This document shows positions 53,042 through 61,992 of a DNA stretch of 64,000 nt, one piece after another. The notes below the pieces were generated by a model. The model saw only the letters and a program-made list of their open reading frames with translations, ran no database searches and was not told the origin of the DNA. The translations under genes and the position numbers were made by a program. How positions within the stretch are numbered: the stretch's first letter is position 1; the number at the start of each line of letters is the position of its first letter. This DNA is from Roseiarcus sp963823165 (GTDB lineage: Bacteria > Pseudomonadota > Alphaproteobacteria > Rhizobiales > Beijerinckiaceae): contig CAWGKV010000001.1 of assembly GCA_963823165.1 (NCBI GenBank), forward strand, positions 124,001 to 188,000, given 5' to 3'.

Positions 53042-55489
53042 TCAGCTTCGCGCCGCTGGCTGCAAGGTGAGGGTCGCCACGCGTTTGGCCCGGTCGGGGA
53101 CGAGCCAGTGGAAATCGTTCCACCCTTGCAACAGGTCGCCGTAATGCGGCGAGAAGGGGTCCTCGGAAACGCCGGGCGCCATGAGGAAGCGCGACTTCGA
53201 CAGGTCGGAGAAATCGAGGATCATGCGCAACCCCGGCCCAGTGAGGTCGCGATAAGGATGGCTGTCGCTGATGTCCATGTCGCCGGCGTTGACGGTGAAG
53301 CTGCCGCCGGGGGCGGGGATTGACTGATTGAAAAGCCAGCCGATGAGCGGGATGTGCCGGAGCGCGATGTTGTCGAACCATGCCGGGTGGATCCGGCCCC
53401 AGCGCCAGCTCTCGGGGTCGGCGCCCCAGAGCCAGCTCGTGGGGTCGCCATAGGCTTTGCCGAGATCGGCGACCGCCGTCTGAAGCGAATGCGATAGCAT
53501 GTCGGCGCAATCCGCGGATTCGCCGGCCGCCGCAGCGCGACACCATTGCGGACGCCGGGTGAGGACCTCTTTGACGAAGAGAGGACGCAGCTTCCAGTAG
53601 TCCGTGAAGGCGTCGCCGAGCGGTCGCTCGAGCAGCTCGCGCTCGAACTCCCGCATCCAGGCGACGAGAATGACCGGGGCGGGCGAATCCCGCTTCATGT
53701 CGCCGTCCCAGCGGTCGAGGATCGCTTTGGCCTTGGCTGAAGCCGCATCGGCGGGCTTTGCCTGCAACATGAGCGGCAGGATCTGCCGCGCCATCAGCGA
53801 CACCGTGTCGGCGGCGATGGCGGAGGTAGAGTCGAGCGACTGGACCGGCTTGCGGTCGATGAGCTCGGCGATGCGATCGGCGCGGTAGGGCCGCGCCCAG
53901 TCGCGGGTGATGAAATACGGATAGCCGTCGGGAACGATCTTGTTGTTGGCGCTGACGAATCGCCCGTTTGGCGGATTCACGCCCTGCGGCAGCTCATCGA
54001 ACGGGATCATGCCCTTCCAGTCGTACGCGCCCGTCCAGCCGGGCGCAGGCAGCCATCCGTCGCCGTTCTTGCGAACCGGGATGCGGCCAGGCGCCATGAA
54101 GCCGATAGCGCCGCCGACGTCGGCATAGACCATGTTCATCTGCGGCGCGCCGAAGTCGCGCAGCGCGTCCCTGAAAGCCTCCCAGTTTTCCGCGTGATCC
54201 ATCTCCCAAAGCGCCTGCGGCGTCTTGTCGCCAGGCTCGAGGAAGGTCGCCTGCAGCGCCAGGACGAAGCCGGGAGGCGTTATCGACTTGGCGCCCGTCG
54301 AGAGAGACGAGAGCATCGACTTGGTTCCCATCGAGACATCGGATATCACCGGGCCATGCCGGGTGATGCGGATGTCGATCGCCACGTCCGCGCCGCCCTT
54401 CACATGGATCGTCTCGTGGAGGACGCGGAAGGGCGCCCAGCCCTGTGGGGTCATGTATTCGTCAGGATTGGCCGGGTTGAGCCTCTCGACAAAAAGGTCC
54501 TCGACATCGCCGCCGGTCTCGGTGAAACCCCAGCCGCTGCGGTTGTTGTGGCCGACGACCATGAACGGAACGCCGGGGATGAAGCCGCCCGTGAGGTTTA
54601 GGGTCTTCGTCGCTAACTGTGCGAGGTACCACACAGATGGCGTCGTATAGGTGAGGTGCGGATCGTTCTCGAGGATCGGCTTGCCGGTTTCAGAATGGGC
54701 CCCGTCGAGGACCCAGTTGTTCGACGCGTTCGCGTGCGCCGAGAACGGCGGCAGCAGACGCGCCAGCTCCTGGAGCGGAAGCCGATCGTACAGCGGGCCG
54801 AGCGAGGCGAGGGTTATCAGTCCGCTTTCCGGATATTCCGGATAAAGGTCCTGGAGCTGCTCGGGGCTCACCCGTTTGGCGAGCCGCGCATGCTCGATCT
54901 CCCGACGATAGTTCTGGGCGAGGTAGAAGGAGAAGACCTGGCCGATCACCAGCGTGTCGACGACCCGCCACCGCCTGGGCGCGGGCACGAAGAGATAATA
55001 CGGCTGCTCGCCGGCCGAATGGTTGTGAATATAGGCATTGACCCCGGCGGCGAAGGCCGCGAGGACCCGCAGCGTCGCGGGCGATAGCTCGGTCATTTGC
55101 TGCTTCGCCGCCCGGTCGAGACCGATCGTGCGCATGAAGCGGTCGAGCTGCACCGTGCGCTCCCCGCCGATCTCCGAGATCCGGCCCTCGCCGTAACGGC
55201 GCAGCAGGTCCATCTCGAAAAGCCGGTCCTGCGCCTGGACGAAGCCCAAGGCGAAAAAGGCGTCGTCGACACTGTCGGCGGAAATATGCGGGACGCCGTC
55301 GGCGTCCCGCATCACCTTGACCGGGCCGCCGAGGCCGGAAAGCTCGATCGAGCCGTTCTCTTGCGGGGTAGAAAAGCGCAGCCAAACATAGACGCCGGCC
55401 ACGACGAGGATGGCAAGCACGATGGCCCCGCCGCCAATGCGAAGCGTCCAGACGGCGGCCCGTCTCATCGGGACGCGCGTTCGCCGCAT
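53042..55489 (-). CDS. Penicillin acylase family protein (Ntn hydrolase)
   Basis: 815 residues from the ATG at 55489 (alternative 55468). An N-terminal membrane anchor or signal (VWTLRIGGGAIVLAILVVAGVYVWLRF) precedes the alpha chain with VPHISADSVDDAFFALGFVQAQDRLFEMDLLRRYGEGR; the autocatalytic site is ASNNWVLDG, whose Ser becomes the N-terminal nucleophile of the beta chain. LENDPHLTYTTPSVWYLA and GHNNRSGWGFTETGGDVEDLFVE follow. It cleaves amides such as acyl-homoserine lactones or beta-lactams in the periplasm. The frame runs open to 56257 but that part is not coding. Confidence 0.92.
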   Translation of the reverse strand: MRRTRVPMRRAAVWTLRIGGGAIVLAILVVAGVYVWLRFSTPQENGSIELSGLGGPVKVMRDADGVPHISADSVDDAFFALGFVQAQDRLFEMDLLRRYGEGRISEIGGERTVQLDRFMRTIGLDRAAKQQMTELSPATLRVLAAFAAGVNAYIHNHSAGEQPYYLFVPAPRRWRVVDTLVIGQVFSFYLAQNYRREIEHARLAKRVSPEQLQDLYPEYPESGLITLASLGPLYDRLPLQELARLLPPFSAHANASNNWVLDGAHSETGKPILENDPHLTYTTPSVWYLAQLATKTLNLTGGFIPGVPFMVVGHNNRSGWGFTETGGDVEDLFVERLNPANPDEYMTPQGWAPFRVLHETIHVKGGADVAIDIRITRHGPVISDVSMGTKSMLSSLSTGAKSITPPGFVLALQATFLEPGDKTPQALWEMDHAENWEAFRDALRDFGAPQMNMVYADVGGAIGFMAPGRIPVRKNGDGWLPAPGWTGAYDWKGMIPFDELPQGVNPPNGRFVSANNKIVPDGYPYFITRDWARPYRADRIAELIDRKPVQSLDSTSAIAADTVSLMARQILPLMLQAKPADAASAKAKAILDRWDGDMKRDSPAPVILVAWMREFERELLERPLGDAFTDYWKLRPLFVKEVLTRRPQWCRAAAAGESADCADMLSHSLQTAVADLGKAYGDPTSWLWGADPESWRWGRIHPAWFDNIALRHIPLIGWLFNQSIPAPGGSFTVNAGDMDISDSHPYRDLTGPGLRMILDFSDLSKSRFLMAPGVSEDPFSPHYGDLLQGWNDFHWLVPDRAKRVATLTLQPAARS

Positions 55490-55651
55490 CGTGCGGCGCA
55501 GGGAAGCGCGGGCTCTTCCGTCCTGAACGAAATGCAGGGCACGTCCGCACAACAACGGTCCATCCGCGGAAGTTCCGCCGCGACGGGGCGCCGGACAGGC
55601 TTGGAACGAACCGACCTCGCTTGGGTTTTTCAGGCACAGTGCGAGGTTTCC

Positions 55652-56401
55652 GTGGCCGAAGCGAGGAAGATCAGTAGCATTGCCGGGCCTCTGGCCATAC
55701 TGGCGATCGGCTTCGGCGCCGCGGCCGTGCTCATCGCGAGGTCGGCCAGCCAAGCCGAGCCGGAGGAGCGCATCGCCTCCCCGTCTGACGACGGGAGGGT
55801 CGACATGCGGGCGGTGATGGAGCGCCTGCTTGTCTATGGCGTCGTGCCGGTCTGGATTGCGTCGGGAACGGCCGACTGGCTCTGCCATCGGATCGCGAAG
55901 ATCGAGCATTCGACCGGGACCAAGGAATCGCTCATCCACCTGCTCATGCTGACGGAGGCGAGCGCGCCGCTGCTCGCCGCGCTCTACCTCGAGATCACCC
56001 CACCGGTTCTGGCGTTGATGATCGTCGCCTTTCTCTTGCACGAGGCGACGGCGCTGTGGGACGTGAGCTACGCGGCGAAGCTGCGCGAGGTGAGCCCAGT
56101 CGAGCAGCATGTCCACGGCTTTCTCCAGACCATGCCGCTGATCGCGGTCGCGCTGATCGGCGCGCTGCACTGGCCTGAGCTGCAAGAGTTGCTCGGCTTG
56201 CGGCCTCAGCGCCGCGAGCGCTGGTGGCGGGTCAGACGGCGCTCCCTGCCTCGCCATTATCGAACGGTGGATCTCGCGGCCGATTTGGCGCTCGAAGTCG
56301 CCCCCTATCTCGAGGAGCTTTGGCGAACCCTGCGCACGCGCCAGCAGCAGCGACGGATCGAAGGCAACGGCAAGAGCAGACCATTGCCGCGGTCGCCTTA
56401 G
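55652..56401 (+). CDS. Conserved membrane protein, unknown function
   Basis: 249 residues from a GTG at 55652 with GAGG five bases before it. Four to five hydrophobic helices: SSIAGPLAILAIGFGAAAVLIA, LLVYGVVPVWIASGTADWLCHR, LLMLTEASAPLLAALYLEI, PPVLALMIVAFLLHEATALWDV and MPLIAVALIGALHW. Several His residues fall in or near helices (LCHRIAKIEH, VEQHVHGF), which could bind a metal. The C-terminal 70 residues are charged and probably cytoplasmic. I do not know the family's function. Divergent from the acylase. Confidence 0.75.
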   Translation: MAEARKISSIAGPLAILAIGFGAAAVLIARSASQAEPEERIASPSDDGRVDMRAVMERLLVYGVVPVWIASGTADWLCHRIAKIEHSTGTKESLIHLLMLTEASAPLLAALYLEITPPVLALMIVAFLLHEATALWDVSYAAKLREVSPVEQHVHGFLQTMPLIAVALIGALHWPELQELLGLRPQRRERWWRVRRRSLPRHYRTVDLAADLALEVAPYLEELWRTLRTRQQQRRIEGNGKSRPLPRSP

Positions 56402-56635
56402 CCCTTCGCGAGACTCGGCGTGGGGGTCGGACTGCTCTCGTTCGCTCGGCCCAGGACCCGAAATTCGAACGCAGACACGGCCCGAAGAACAATCTCGCGT
56501 CGCCGCGGATGTCGATCCACTTCAAAACCATTGTGAGCCTTGACCGGCGCCGATCCATCCGGCATCCGACGAAACCCCTATGCCGCGGAGGCGCGTGACG
56601 GGGCTATCGTCGACTTCGCCGGGAGCGGAACGGGT

Positions 56636-57064
56636 ATGGACTCTTATCTTTGGTTGAAAGCCCTTCACATCATCGCCGTCATCGCTTGGATGGCGGGGAT
56701 GCTCTATCTGCCGAGGTTGTTCGTCTATCATGCCGATACGCCGGTTCCCTCGGCGACGTCCGAGACCTTCAAGATCATGGAAAGACGCCTTCTCAAGGCG
56801 ATCGTCAATCCGTCCATGCTCGCCGTGTTCATAACCGGCGCCATCCTGGCCTATCAGACCGGATACTGGCAGTCGACATGGCTGCACATAAAGATCGCGC
56901 TGACGCTTTGCCTGGCCGCTCTCCACGGTTATTTCGCGCGATACGTCAAAATCTTCGCCAAAGACGAGAATCCTCGGACGCCGCGCTTCTTTCGCATCCT
57001 CAACGAGGTCCCGACCGTTTTGATGGTGCTGATCGTCCTTCTCGTCGTCCTGAAACCGTTCTAG
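56636..57064 (+). CDS. hemJ: Protoporphyrinogen IX oxidase, HemJ family
   Basis: 142 residues from the ATG at 56636. SYLWLKALHIIAVIAWMAGMLYLPRLFVYHAD is the first helix with the conserved His; METFKIMERRLLKAIVNPSM-like KIMERRLLKAIVNP, WLHIKIALTLCLAALHGYFARYVK and a final hydrophobic helix complete the four-helix HemJ fold. It oxidises protoporphyrinogen IX in the membrane during haem synthesis, replacing HemG or HemY. Confidence 0.93.
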   Translation: MDSYLWLKALHIIAVIAWMAGMLYLPRLFVYHADTPVPSATSETFKIMERRLLKAIVNPSMLAVFITGAILAYQTGYWQSTWLHIKIALTLCLAALHGYFARYVKIFAKDENPRTPRFFRILNEVPTVLMVLIVLLVVLKPF

Positions 57065-57094
57065 CGCTTCAAGGCCGGGCCAGGGCCGCCGGCG

Positions 57095-57532
57095 CTATTG
57101 CGCTTTCTCATGCTCCGCCATGCCAATGGGTTTGAAGTCGTAGGTCGGATAGAACTCGGTGCGATAGACGCCCCACGCGGTGTCCTCGAGCACGCGATTG
57201 ACCTCTCTCAGGCGCGATGCCGGCAGTCGAAGCGTCACGACCTGGCCGATGCCCATCACGACATTCCAGCTGACGACCTCGATGCCTGGCGGAGGAAAGG
57301 CCTTGTAGAATCCTTGTTTGGCCAATTGGGCGTCCAGCTCGCCGAGCGGGCGGGACTGATCGTGCTTCAAAAAGACGGTCAGAAGCACGGCGTTGTCGGG
57401 TGTCGCTTGGGCGCTGCCGACGGGCGGCGTGCTCGTCTGGGCGGAGGCTTCGCAGGCGATGGCCGTGAGAATGAGGACAGTCGCGACGGCGCAGCATGTC
57501 GCCGTCAGGCGCGTCTGTGCTGGAATGAGCAT
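57095..57532 (-). CDS. Small exported protein, unknown function
   Basis: 145 residues from the ATG at 57532 behind GAGGAGG. Signal peptide (TCCAVATVLILTAIACEASAQ) with a cleavage site near residue 31. The mature part contains VLLTVFLKHDQSRPLGELDAQL, WNVVMGIGQVVTLRLPASRLREVNRVLEDTAWG and TEFYPTYDF. I do not recognise a named family. Downstream of the transglycosylase gene on the same strand with an 80-bp gap. Confidence 0.75.
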   Translation of the reverse strand: MLIPAQTRLTATCCAVATVLILTAIACEASAQTSTPPVGSAQATPDNAVLLTVFLKHDQSRPLGELDAQLAKQGFYKAFPPPGIEVVSWNVVMGIGQVVTLRLPASRLREVNRVLEDTAWGVYRTEFYPTYDFKPIGMAEHEKAQ

Positions 57533-57612
57533 GTCTGCCTCCTCTCCAAATCGGGCTTCGCCATGACGGTTGGAAGAACTCTCGTCGCCCCGTGCCTTCC
57601 CGTCGCTCCAGG

Positions 57613-58461
57613 CTATCGACCTGCGAGCTTGTCGGCGAACAGCGCCACCGTCCTGGCGTAGATCTGGGCGGAATTCCATTCCAGGATCGCGGCGAAGTTC
57701 GGCTCGCCTTCGTCCCAGCCGGCGCCGCGCTGCCAGCCGTGCGCCTGCAGGAACTTGGCGGTCGAAGCGAGAGCGTCGGCGGAATTGTGGATCAGGTCCG
57801 CCGGCCCGTCGCCGTCGGGGGTGGTTGCGAACATGAGGACGGCCGAGGGCATCAACTGCGTCTGGCCGATCTCGCCCGCCCAAGCGCCCCTCAATTGCCC
57901 GGGACTTTGTTGCACGACGCCACGCTGGACCATCATCAGCGCGTCGATCAACTCGGCGCGAAATCGGTCCGGTCTGCGGCAATCCCAGGCCAGCGTGGCG
58001 AGCGCTCTGAATGTCGGGTACGAGCCGTTGTCGCCGCCGAAACTCGTTTCGAGACCCCAGATCGCCACCAGCACCGGTCCCGGCACGCCGAAGCGCTGTT
58101 CGATTTTTGCGAGCGGGCCGGCGTAGGTCCTGAGCATCGCCTTGCCCCGGGCGATGCCGCCCTGGGTAACGTGACTAGCGGCGAAGCCGGCGAAGTTGTG
58201 TCCGAACGCGGCGGCCCCGCCATCGTGAGCCTTCACCGCCGCGTCATAAGCGACGTTGGAGAGCGCGGCGTCGACCACCTCAGGCGAGACGCCGTCCTGG
58301 ATCGCGACTTGCCGGAACGACTTCAGCCATTCACTGAATCCCTCGGCGCTCCTGCCGCAATCTTCGGCGCTCGCGGAGGCGGCGCCGGTGACGGCCGCGA
58401 TTGTGGCGGCGAAGACCAGGGCTCTCAACTTCGTCCTCGCATGGTTGGCTCCGGGCATCAT
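57613..58461 (-). CDS. Lytic murein transglycosylase, MltB type
   Basis: 282 residues if started at the ATG at 58461; an ATG at 58512 would add 17. A signal peptide ends at SASA before EDCGRSAEGFSEWLKSFRQVAIQDGVS. The catalytic Glu lies in AIWGLETSFGGDNGSYPTFRALATLA, and AGEIGQTQLMPSAVLMFATTPDGDG is the second conserved block. It cleaves peptidoglycan glycan strands in the periplasm with anhydro-muramyl ends. Confidence 0.9.
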   Translation of the reverse strand: MMPGANHARTKLRALVFAATIAAVTGAASASAEDCGRSAEGFSEWLKSFRQVAIQDGVSPEVVDAALSNVAYDAAVKAHDGGAAAFGHNFAGFAASHVTQGGIARGKAMLRTYAGPLAKIEQRFGVPGPVLVAIWGLETSFGGDNGSYPTFRALATLAWDCRRPDRFRAELIDALMMVQRGVVQQSPGQLRGAWAGEIGQTQLMPSAVLMFATTPDGDGPADLIHNSADALASTAKFLQAHGWQRGAGWDEGEPNFAAILEWNSAQIYARTVALFADKLAGR

Positions 58462-58579
58462 TGTAATCGGCGCCGCTGGTTCGAAGAAGAGGCGGCGGCG
58501 AAAACCTATCAAAAGCGGAGCTGTCGAGAAACCACCCCGTCGCCTGGACCATGACCGCGGCTTTGGGCTGGGGAAAATC

Positions 58580-58702
58580 TCAAAGCAATAGGGCGATCTG
58601 GATCAGAGCCGCGGCAAGCGCGATGACGAGCCCGATCCAGATGCGCGGGCTCATGAGCGTTCGAACGATGGGCTGGGTCGGAAAGTCGAAGGCGTTCGGC
58701 AT
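58580..58702 (-). CDS. Very short single-helix membrane peptide
   Basis: 40 codons: MPNAFDFPTQPIVRTLMSPR followed by one helix, IWIGLVIALAAALIQIALLL, and a TGA. The soluble-then-membrane plan, ending directly after the helix, is that of a genuine tail-anchored small protein, and the region has no other coding frame. No strong ribosome site is visible, so moderate confidence. Confidence 0.45.
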   Translation of the reverse strand: MPNAFDFPTQPIVRTLMSPRIWIGLVIALAAALIQIALLL

Positions 58703-58780
58703 CGCGAATTTTAATCCATGCGCGACGGCGAACCTCGGATTCGTGACGGAATGACCGAGGTGACGCGCGGCCCAAGCCGC

Positions 58781-59332
58781 TTAGACTTGGAACAGGTCCC
58801 CGATCGACAGCTCGATTCCCGGCGGGTCGAGCTGGACCCCGCCTTCGCTGACGATGCGCGTCGCGATGATGTCCCGCTCTCCACGCGCATGATGGATCAT
58901 GAGACGCTTATCAGGATCGACGATGAGATAATGGCTTACGCTCGGGATGCGGAAGTAGCCTGCCAATTTGGCGGAGGCGTCGATGTGTCGCGTCGAGGGC
59001 GAGAGGACTTCGACCACGATGATGGGGTTCGGCGCCTCGACGGCCGAGTTGGGCAGCTTCTCGCCGCAATAGACGAGCGCGTCCGGCTCATGGGCCGTGT
59101 CTTCATCGACCCGAACCGTCATCCCGTCTGGCAGCATATGGCAGGGAACCCCCGCGCGGCGAATCCCCGCCAGCAGCGCCGTCTGGATCGCGTATTTCGT
59201 TTCCGCATGCCCGGCGCGCTCCGGGGCCATGGCGTAAACCGCGCCGGCGTAGAGCTCGTACCGCCCCGGCCGCCCTTCGGCCCAGGTGAGGTACTCGTCG
59301 ACCGTCATCTTGTGCTTCGGGATCGCGCTCAC
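58781..59332 (-). CDS. Uma2 family (DUF820) putative endonuclease
   Basis: 183 residues. MTVDEYLTWAEGRPGRYELYAGAVYAM, AHEPDALVYCG (the D of the PD-(D/E)XK core), NPIIVVEVLSPSTRHIDASAKLAGYFRIPSVSHYLIVDPDKR (ExLS and K) are the Uma2 blocks. The family has a restriction-endonuclease fold but no settled role and often occurs near mobile DNA. No transposon is seen beside it. Confidence 0.9.
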   Translation of the reverse strand: MSAIPKHKMTVDEYLTWAEGRPGRYELYAGAVYAMAPERAGHAETKYAIQTALLAGIRRAGVPCHMLPDGMTVRVDEDTAHEPDALVYCGEKLPNSAVEAPNPIIVVEVLSPSTRHIDASAKLAGYFRIPSVSHYLIVDPDKRLMIHHARGERDIIATRIVSEGGVQLDPPGIELSIGDLFQV

Positions 59333-59675
59333 CGCCCAAATTTAACACGTCCCCGAAAAGTTGCGCCATACGGAGCATGCAGACGAAAAGCCGCTTGGCG
59401 CAATTCGTCCCGCGGCCTTGGCGGCGCGCACTCTCGAGGGGTCGTTTCTGCCGTGATTTCTTGCGTGAAAAGCGACTGCGGCAAATTGATTTATAAAGAC
59501 TTATTCACAAAAACAGAAGGAACTCTTTGAGGGGGCGCGACGTTTCGCGCCGCGTGTGGCGCTAACGAGTTTTTTGATCGCCCCAATCCGCAATCTTGTC
59601 ACTCAAGCTTTCCCGACGATTGCCGCTGGACGTCTCATGCCCGGCGACGGAACGCCCCACTTCGGAGGACCCACC
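59333..59675. other. Intergenic region upstream of the aldose epimerase operon
   Basis: No gene. An AT-rich tract (about 59485-59522, TTGATTTATAAAGACTTATT) is the likeliest promoter area; a hairpin GGCGCGA-CGTT-TCGCGCC lies at about 59535-59553. The ribosome site GGAGGA at about 59664 sets the start of the next gene. Confidence 0.4.
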
Positions 59676-60893
59676 ATGAAAAGCTTCATCGGCGCGGTCG
59701 GTCTGACCGCTCTTGCGACTGCCGTTGCAGGCGGCGCTCATGCCGCTTCTGTTCCCCCAGCTTCCCTTTCCATATCCGAGTCGCCGTTCGGCAAACTGCC
59801 GGACGGCCAAGCGGTCGAGATGTATAGCATGAAGAACGCCAACGGCATTCAGGTGAACATCATCACCTACGGCGGCGCGGTCCAGTCGATCATGATGCCG
59901 GACAAGAACGGCCACGTCGAGGACGTGGCTCTGGGTTACGGGGACCTGCAAGGCTACCTCCATGATCAGGCCTCCGCCAACACCTATTTCGGAGCGCTGA
60001 TCGGCCGGTATGCCAATCGCATCGCCGACGGCAAGTTCACGCTTGACGGAAAGACCTACAGCATACCGATCAATAACCCTCCGAACGCCCTGCACGGTGG
60101 TCCGGAAGGTTTCAACACCAAGGTGTGGGCAGCCTCGAAGATCGAGACGCCCGGCGCCGTCGGCATCGAACTGACCTTATTCTCCCCGAACGGCCAGATG
60201 GGCTTCCCGGGCGATCTCGCCGTCACCGTCCGCTACACGCTGGACGACGACAACGACCTTCGCATCCACTATTCGGCGGTCTGCGACCAGCCGACCGTCA
60301 TCAACCTCACCAACCACACCTATTTCAACCTCGCCGGGGCCGGCGCTGGCAACGTGCTCGACCAGGTGGCGATGATCAACGCCAACAAGATCACCCCCAT
60401 CAACTCCAACCTCATTCCGACCGGCAAGGAAGAGGACATGGCGGGCGGCCCTCTCGGCTTCACCACGCCGACCCCGATCGGCGCCCACATCCACGACGAT
60501 AATCAGCAGCTCAAATATGCCGAGCCCAAGCAGGGCGGCTACGACTTCAATTACGTCCTCAACAATGCCGGCGATCTCGACGCGCTGGCGGCGAGCGTGA
60601 CCGACCCGCAAAACGGACGGACGCTCGAGTTTTACACCGACGAGCCCGGCGTTCAGTTCTACACCGGAAATTTCCTGAACGACGTGCATGGCAAGGACGG
60701 AAAAACCTACCCGCATTGGGGCGGCTTCACGCTGGAGGCGCAGCATTTTCCCGATTCTCCCAACCAGCCGAACTTTCCGTCGACCGAACTGAAGCCGGGT
60801 CAGAAGTACACGCAGACGACGATCTACAAGTTCCTTCCAGTGTCGGGGCCGCGCGAAGCGGCGCTTTCCAAAGGGAGTGCCCAGAATGAGTGA
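59676..60893 (+). CDS. galM: Exported aldose 1-epimerase
   Basis: 405 residues from the ATG at 59676 behind GGAGGA. Signal peptide (AVGLTALATAVAGGAHAAS). YGDLQGYLHDQASANTYFGALIGRYANRIADGKFTLDGKTY, NALHGGPEGF (catalytic His), VINLTNHTYFNLAGAG (second His) and GFTLEAQHFPDSPNQPNFPS (catalytic Glu) are the GalM motifs. It interconverts alpha and beta sugar anomers, here in the periplasm, ahead of a sugar ABC importer. The stop overlaps the next start by 8 bases. Confidence 0.94.
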   Translation: MKSFIGAVGLTALATAVAGGAHAASVPPASLSISESPFGKLPDGQAVEMYSMKNANGIQVNIITYGGAVQSIMMPDKNGHVEDVALGYGDLQGYLHDQASANTYFGALIGRYANRIADGKFTLDGKTYSIPINNPPNALHGGPEGFNTKVWAASKIETPGAVGIELTLFSPNGQMGFPGDLAVTVRYTLDDDNDLRIHYSAVCDQPTVINLTNHTYFNLAGAGAGNVLDQVAMINANKITPINSNLIPTGKEEDMAGGPLGFTTPTPIGAHIHDDNQQLKYAEPKQGGYDFNYVLNNAGDLDALAASVTDPQNGRTLEFYTDEPGVQFYTGNFLNDVHGKDGKTYPHWGGFTLEAQHFPDSPNQPNFPSTELKPGQKYTQTTIYKFLPVSGPREAALSKGSAQNE

Positions 60894-61977
60894 GAAAAGC
60901 GAAGTCAACGAGCAGGATAGGCTTTCGGCCGTCCTGTCGCGCCGCGGGCTTTTCAGCGGCGGCTTGAGCTCGGGCGCCGCCGCGCTCGCGCTCTCCGCCT
61001 TCGGCCCGGGCGCGTCCGCCTTAGCGGCCAGCGACCAGGGGCTGCCGTCTCATCCCTCATGGAGATTCGTGTTCGTGAACCACGTGACCACGAATCCGTT
61101 CTTCGTGGCGACGCAATACGGCATCGCGGACGCCTGCGCCGCTTTCGGCTGCAGCTATCAGTGGACCGGGTCGGAGACGTCGATCGCCGCCCAGATGGTG
61201 AACGCCATGAACACGGCGATCACTGCGCATGTGGATGGCATCGCGATCTCGCTGGTCGACGAGCATGCCTTCAACGAGCCGGTCAAAAGGGCGCTGGAGG
61301 CTGGAATTCCGGTGTTTGCCTATAATGCGGACGCAAACAACGACCGGCTCGCCTACATCGGTCAGGACCTCTACAAAGCCGGCGAGGAACTCGGGCGCCG
61401 CATCGTCGACCTGGTAGGGGAGGGCCTCGTCGCCGGCTTCATCGCGACCCCGGGACAGCTCAACATTCAACCGCGTCTCAACGGCGCCAAGGCGGCCATC
61501 CAGGCGTCGGGCAAGAAGATCACCCTCCAGGAGATCGCCACCGGCCCGACGGTCAACGAGGAGGTCTCGCGAGTCGACGCCTGGTACATCGGCCACAAGG
61601 ACGTCAAGGGCATGTTCGCCGTCGACGCGGGCAGCACGATGGCGGTGGGCGATACGATGGGAAAGTACGGGCTTGCCGGCAAAGGCGTGCACGGCGGCGG
61701 GTTCGATCTGCTTCCCCAGACCCTCGACGCCATCCACAAAGGCAGTCTCGACTTCACCATCGACCAGCAGCCCTACCTGCAAGGCTTCTACACGCTGATG
61801 GAAATGGCGATGTTCAAGTACTCGGGCGGACTTGTCGGCCCCTCCAACATCAACACCGGACTGAAGTTCATCACCAAGCAGGACGTCGAGCCGTACCTGT
61901 CGACCAAGAGCCGCTACGAGGGCAGCTCGTCGGAGGAAAAGATCGTTCCCCGGTCGGGCCCGATCGTCGGCGCCTGA
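60886..61977 (+). CDS. Sugar ABC transporter substrate-binding protein (Tat-type signal)
   Basis: 363 residues from the ATG at 60886 with AAGGGAG upstream. The N-terminus has a twin-arginine motif (LSRRGLFSGG) followed by a hydrophobic stretch ending in ASALAAS. The mature protein is a type I periplasmic binding protein of the ribose/xylose class: FVFVNHVTTNPFFVATQYGIADACAAFG, GIAISLVDEHAF, AYNADANNDRLAYIGQDLYKAGEELG and DQQPYLQGFYTLMEMAMF. Overlaps galM, so the two are coupled; the sugar is not known. Confidence 0.9.
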   Translation: MSEKSEVNEQDRLSAVLSRRGLFSGGLSSGAAALALSAFGPGASALAASDQGLPSHPSWRFVFVNHVTTNPFFVATQYGIADACAAFGCSYQWTGSETSIAAQMVNAMNTAITAHVDGIAISLVDEHAFNEPVKRALEAGIPVFAYNADANNDRLAYIGQDLYKAGEELGRRIVDLVGEGLVAGFIATPGQLNIQPRLNGAKAAIQASGKKITLQEIATGPTVNEEVSRVDAWYIGHKDVKGMFAVDAGSTMAVGDTMGKYGLAGKGVHGGGFDLLPQTLDAIHKGSLDFTIDQQPYLQGFYTLMEMAMFKYSGGLVGPSNINTGLKFITKQDVEPYLSTKSRYEGSSSEEKIVPRSGPIVGA

Positions 61978-61992
61978 AGACGGACTGAGGCG

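Noticed and set aside
55490..56257. N-terminal extension of the penicillin acylase frame
   Set aside because: The extension lies opposite a plus-strand membrane protein gene and lacks coding character; a membrane anchor begins just after 55489.
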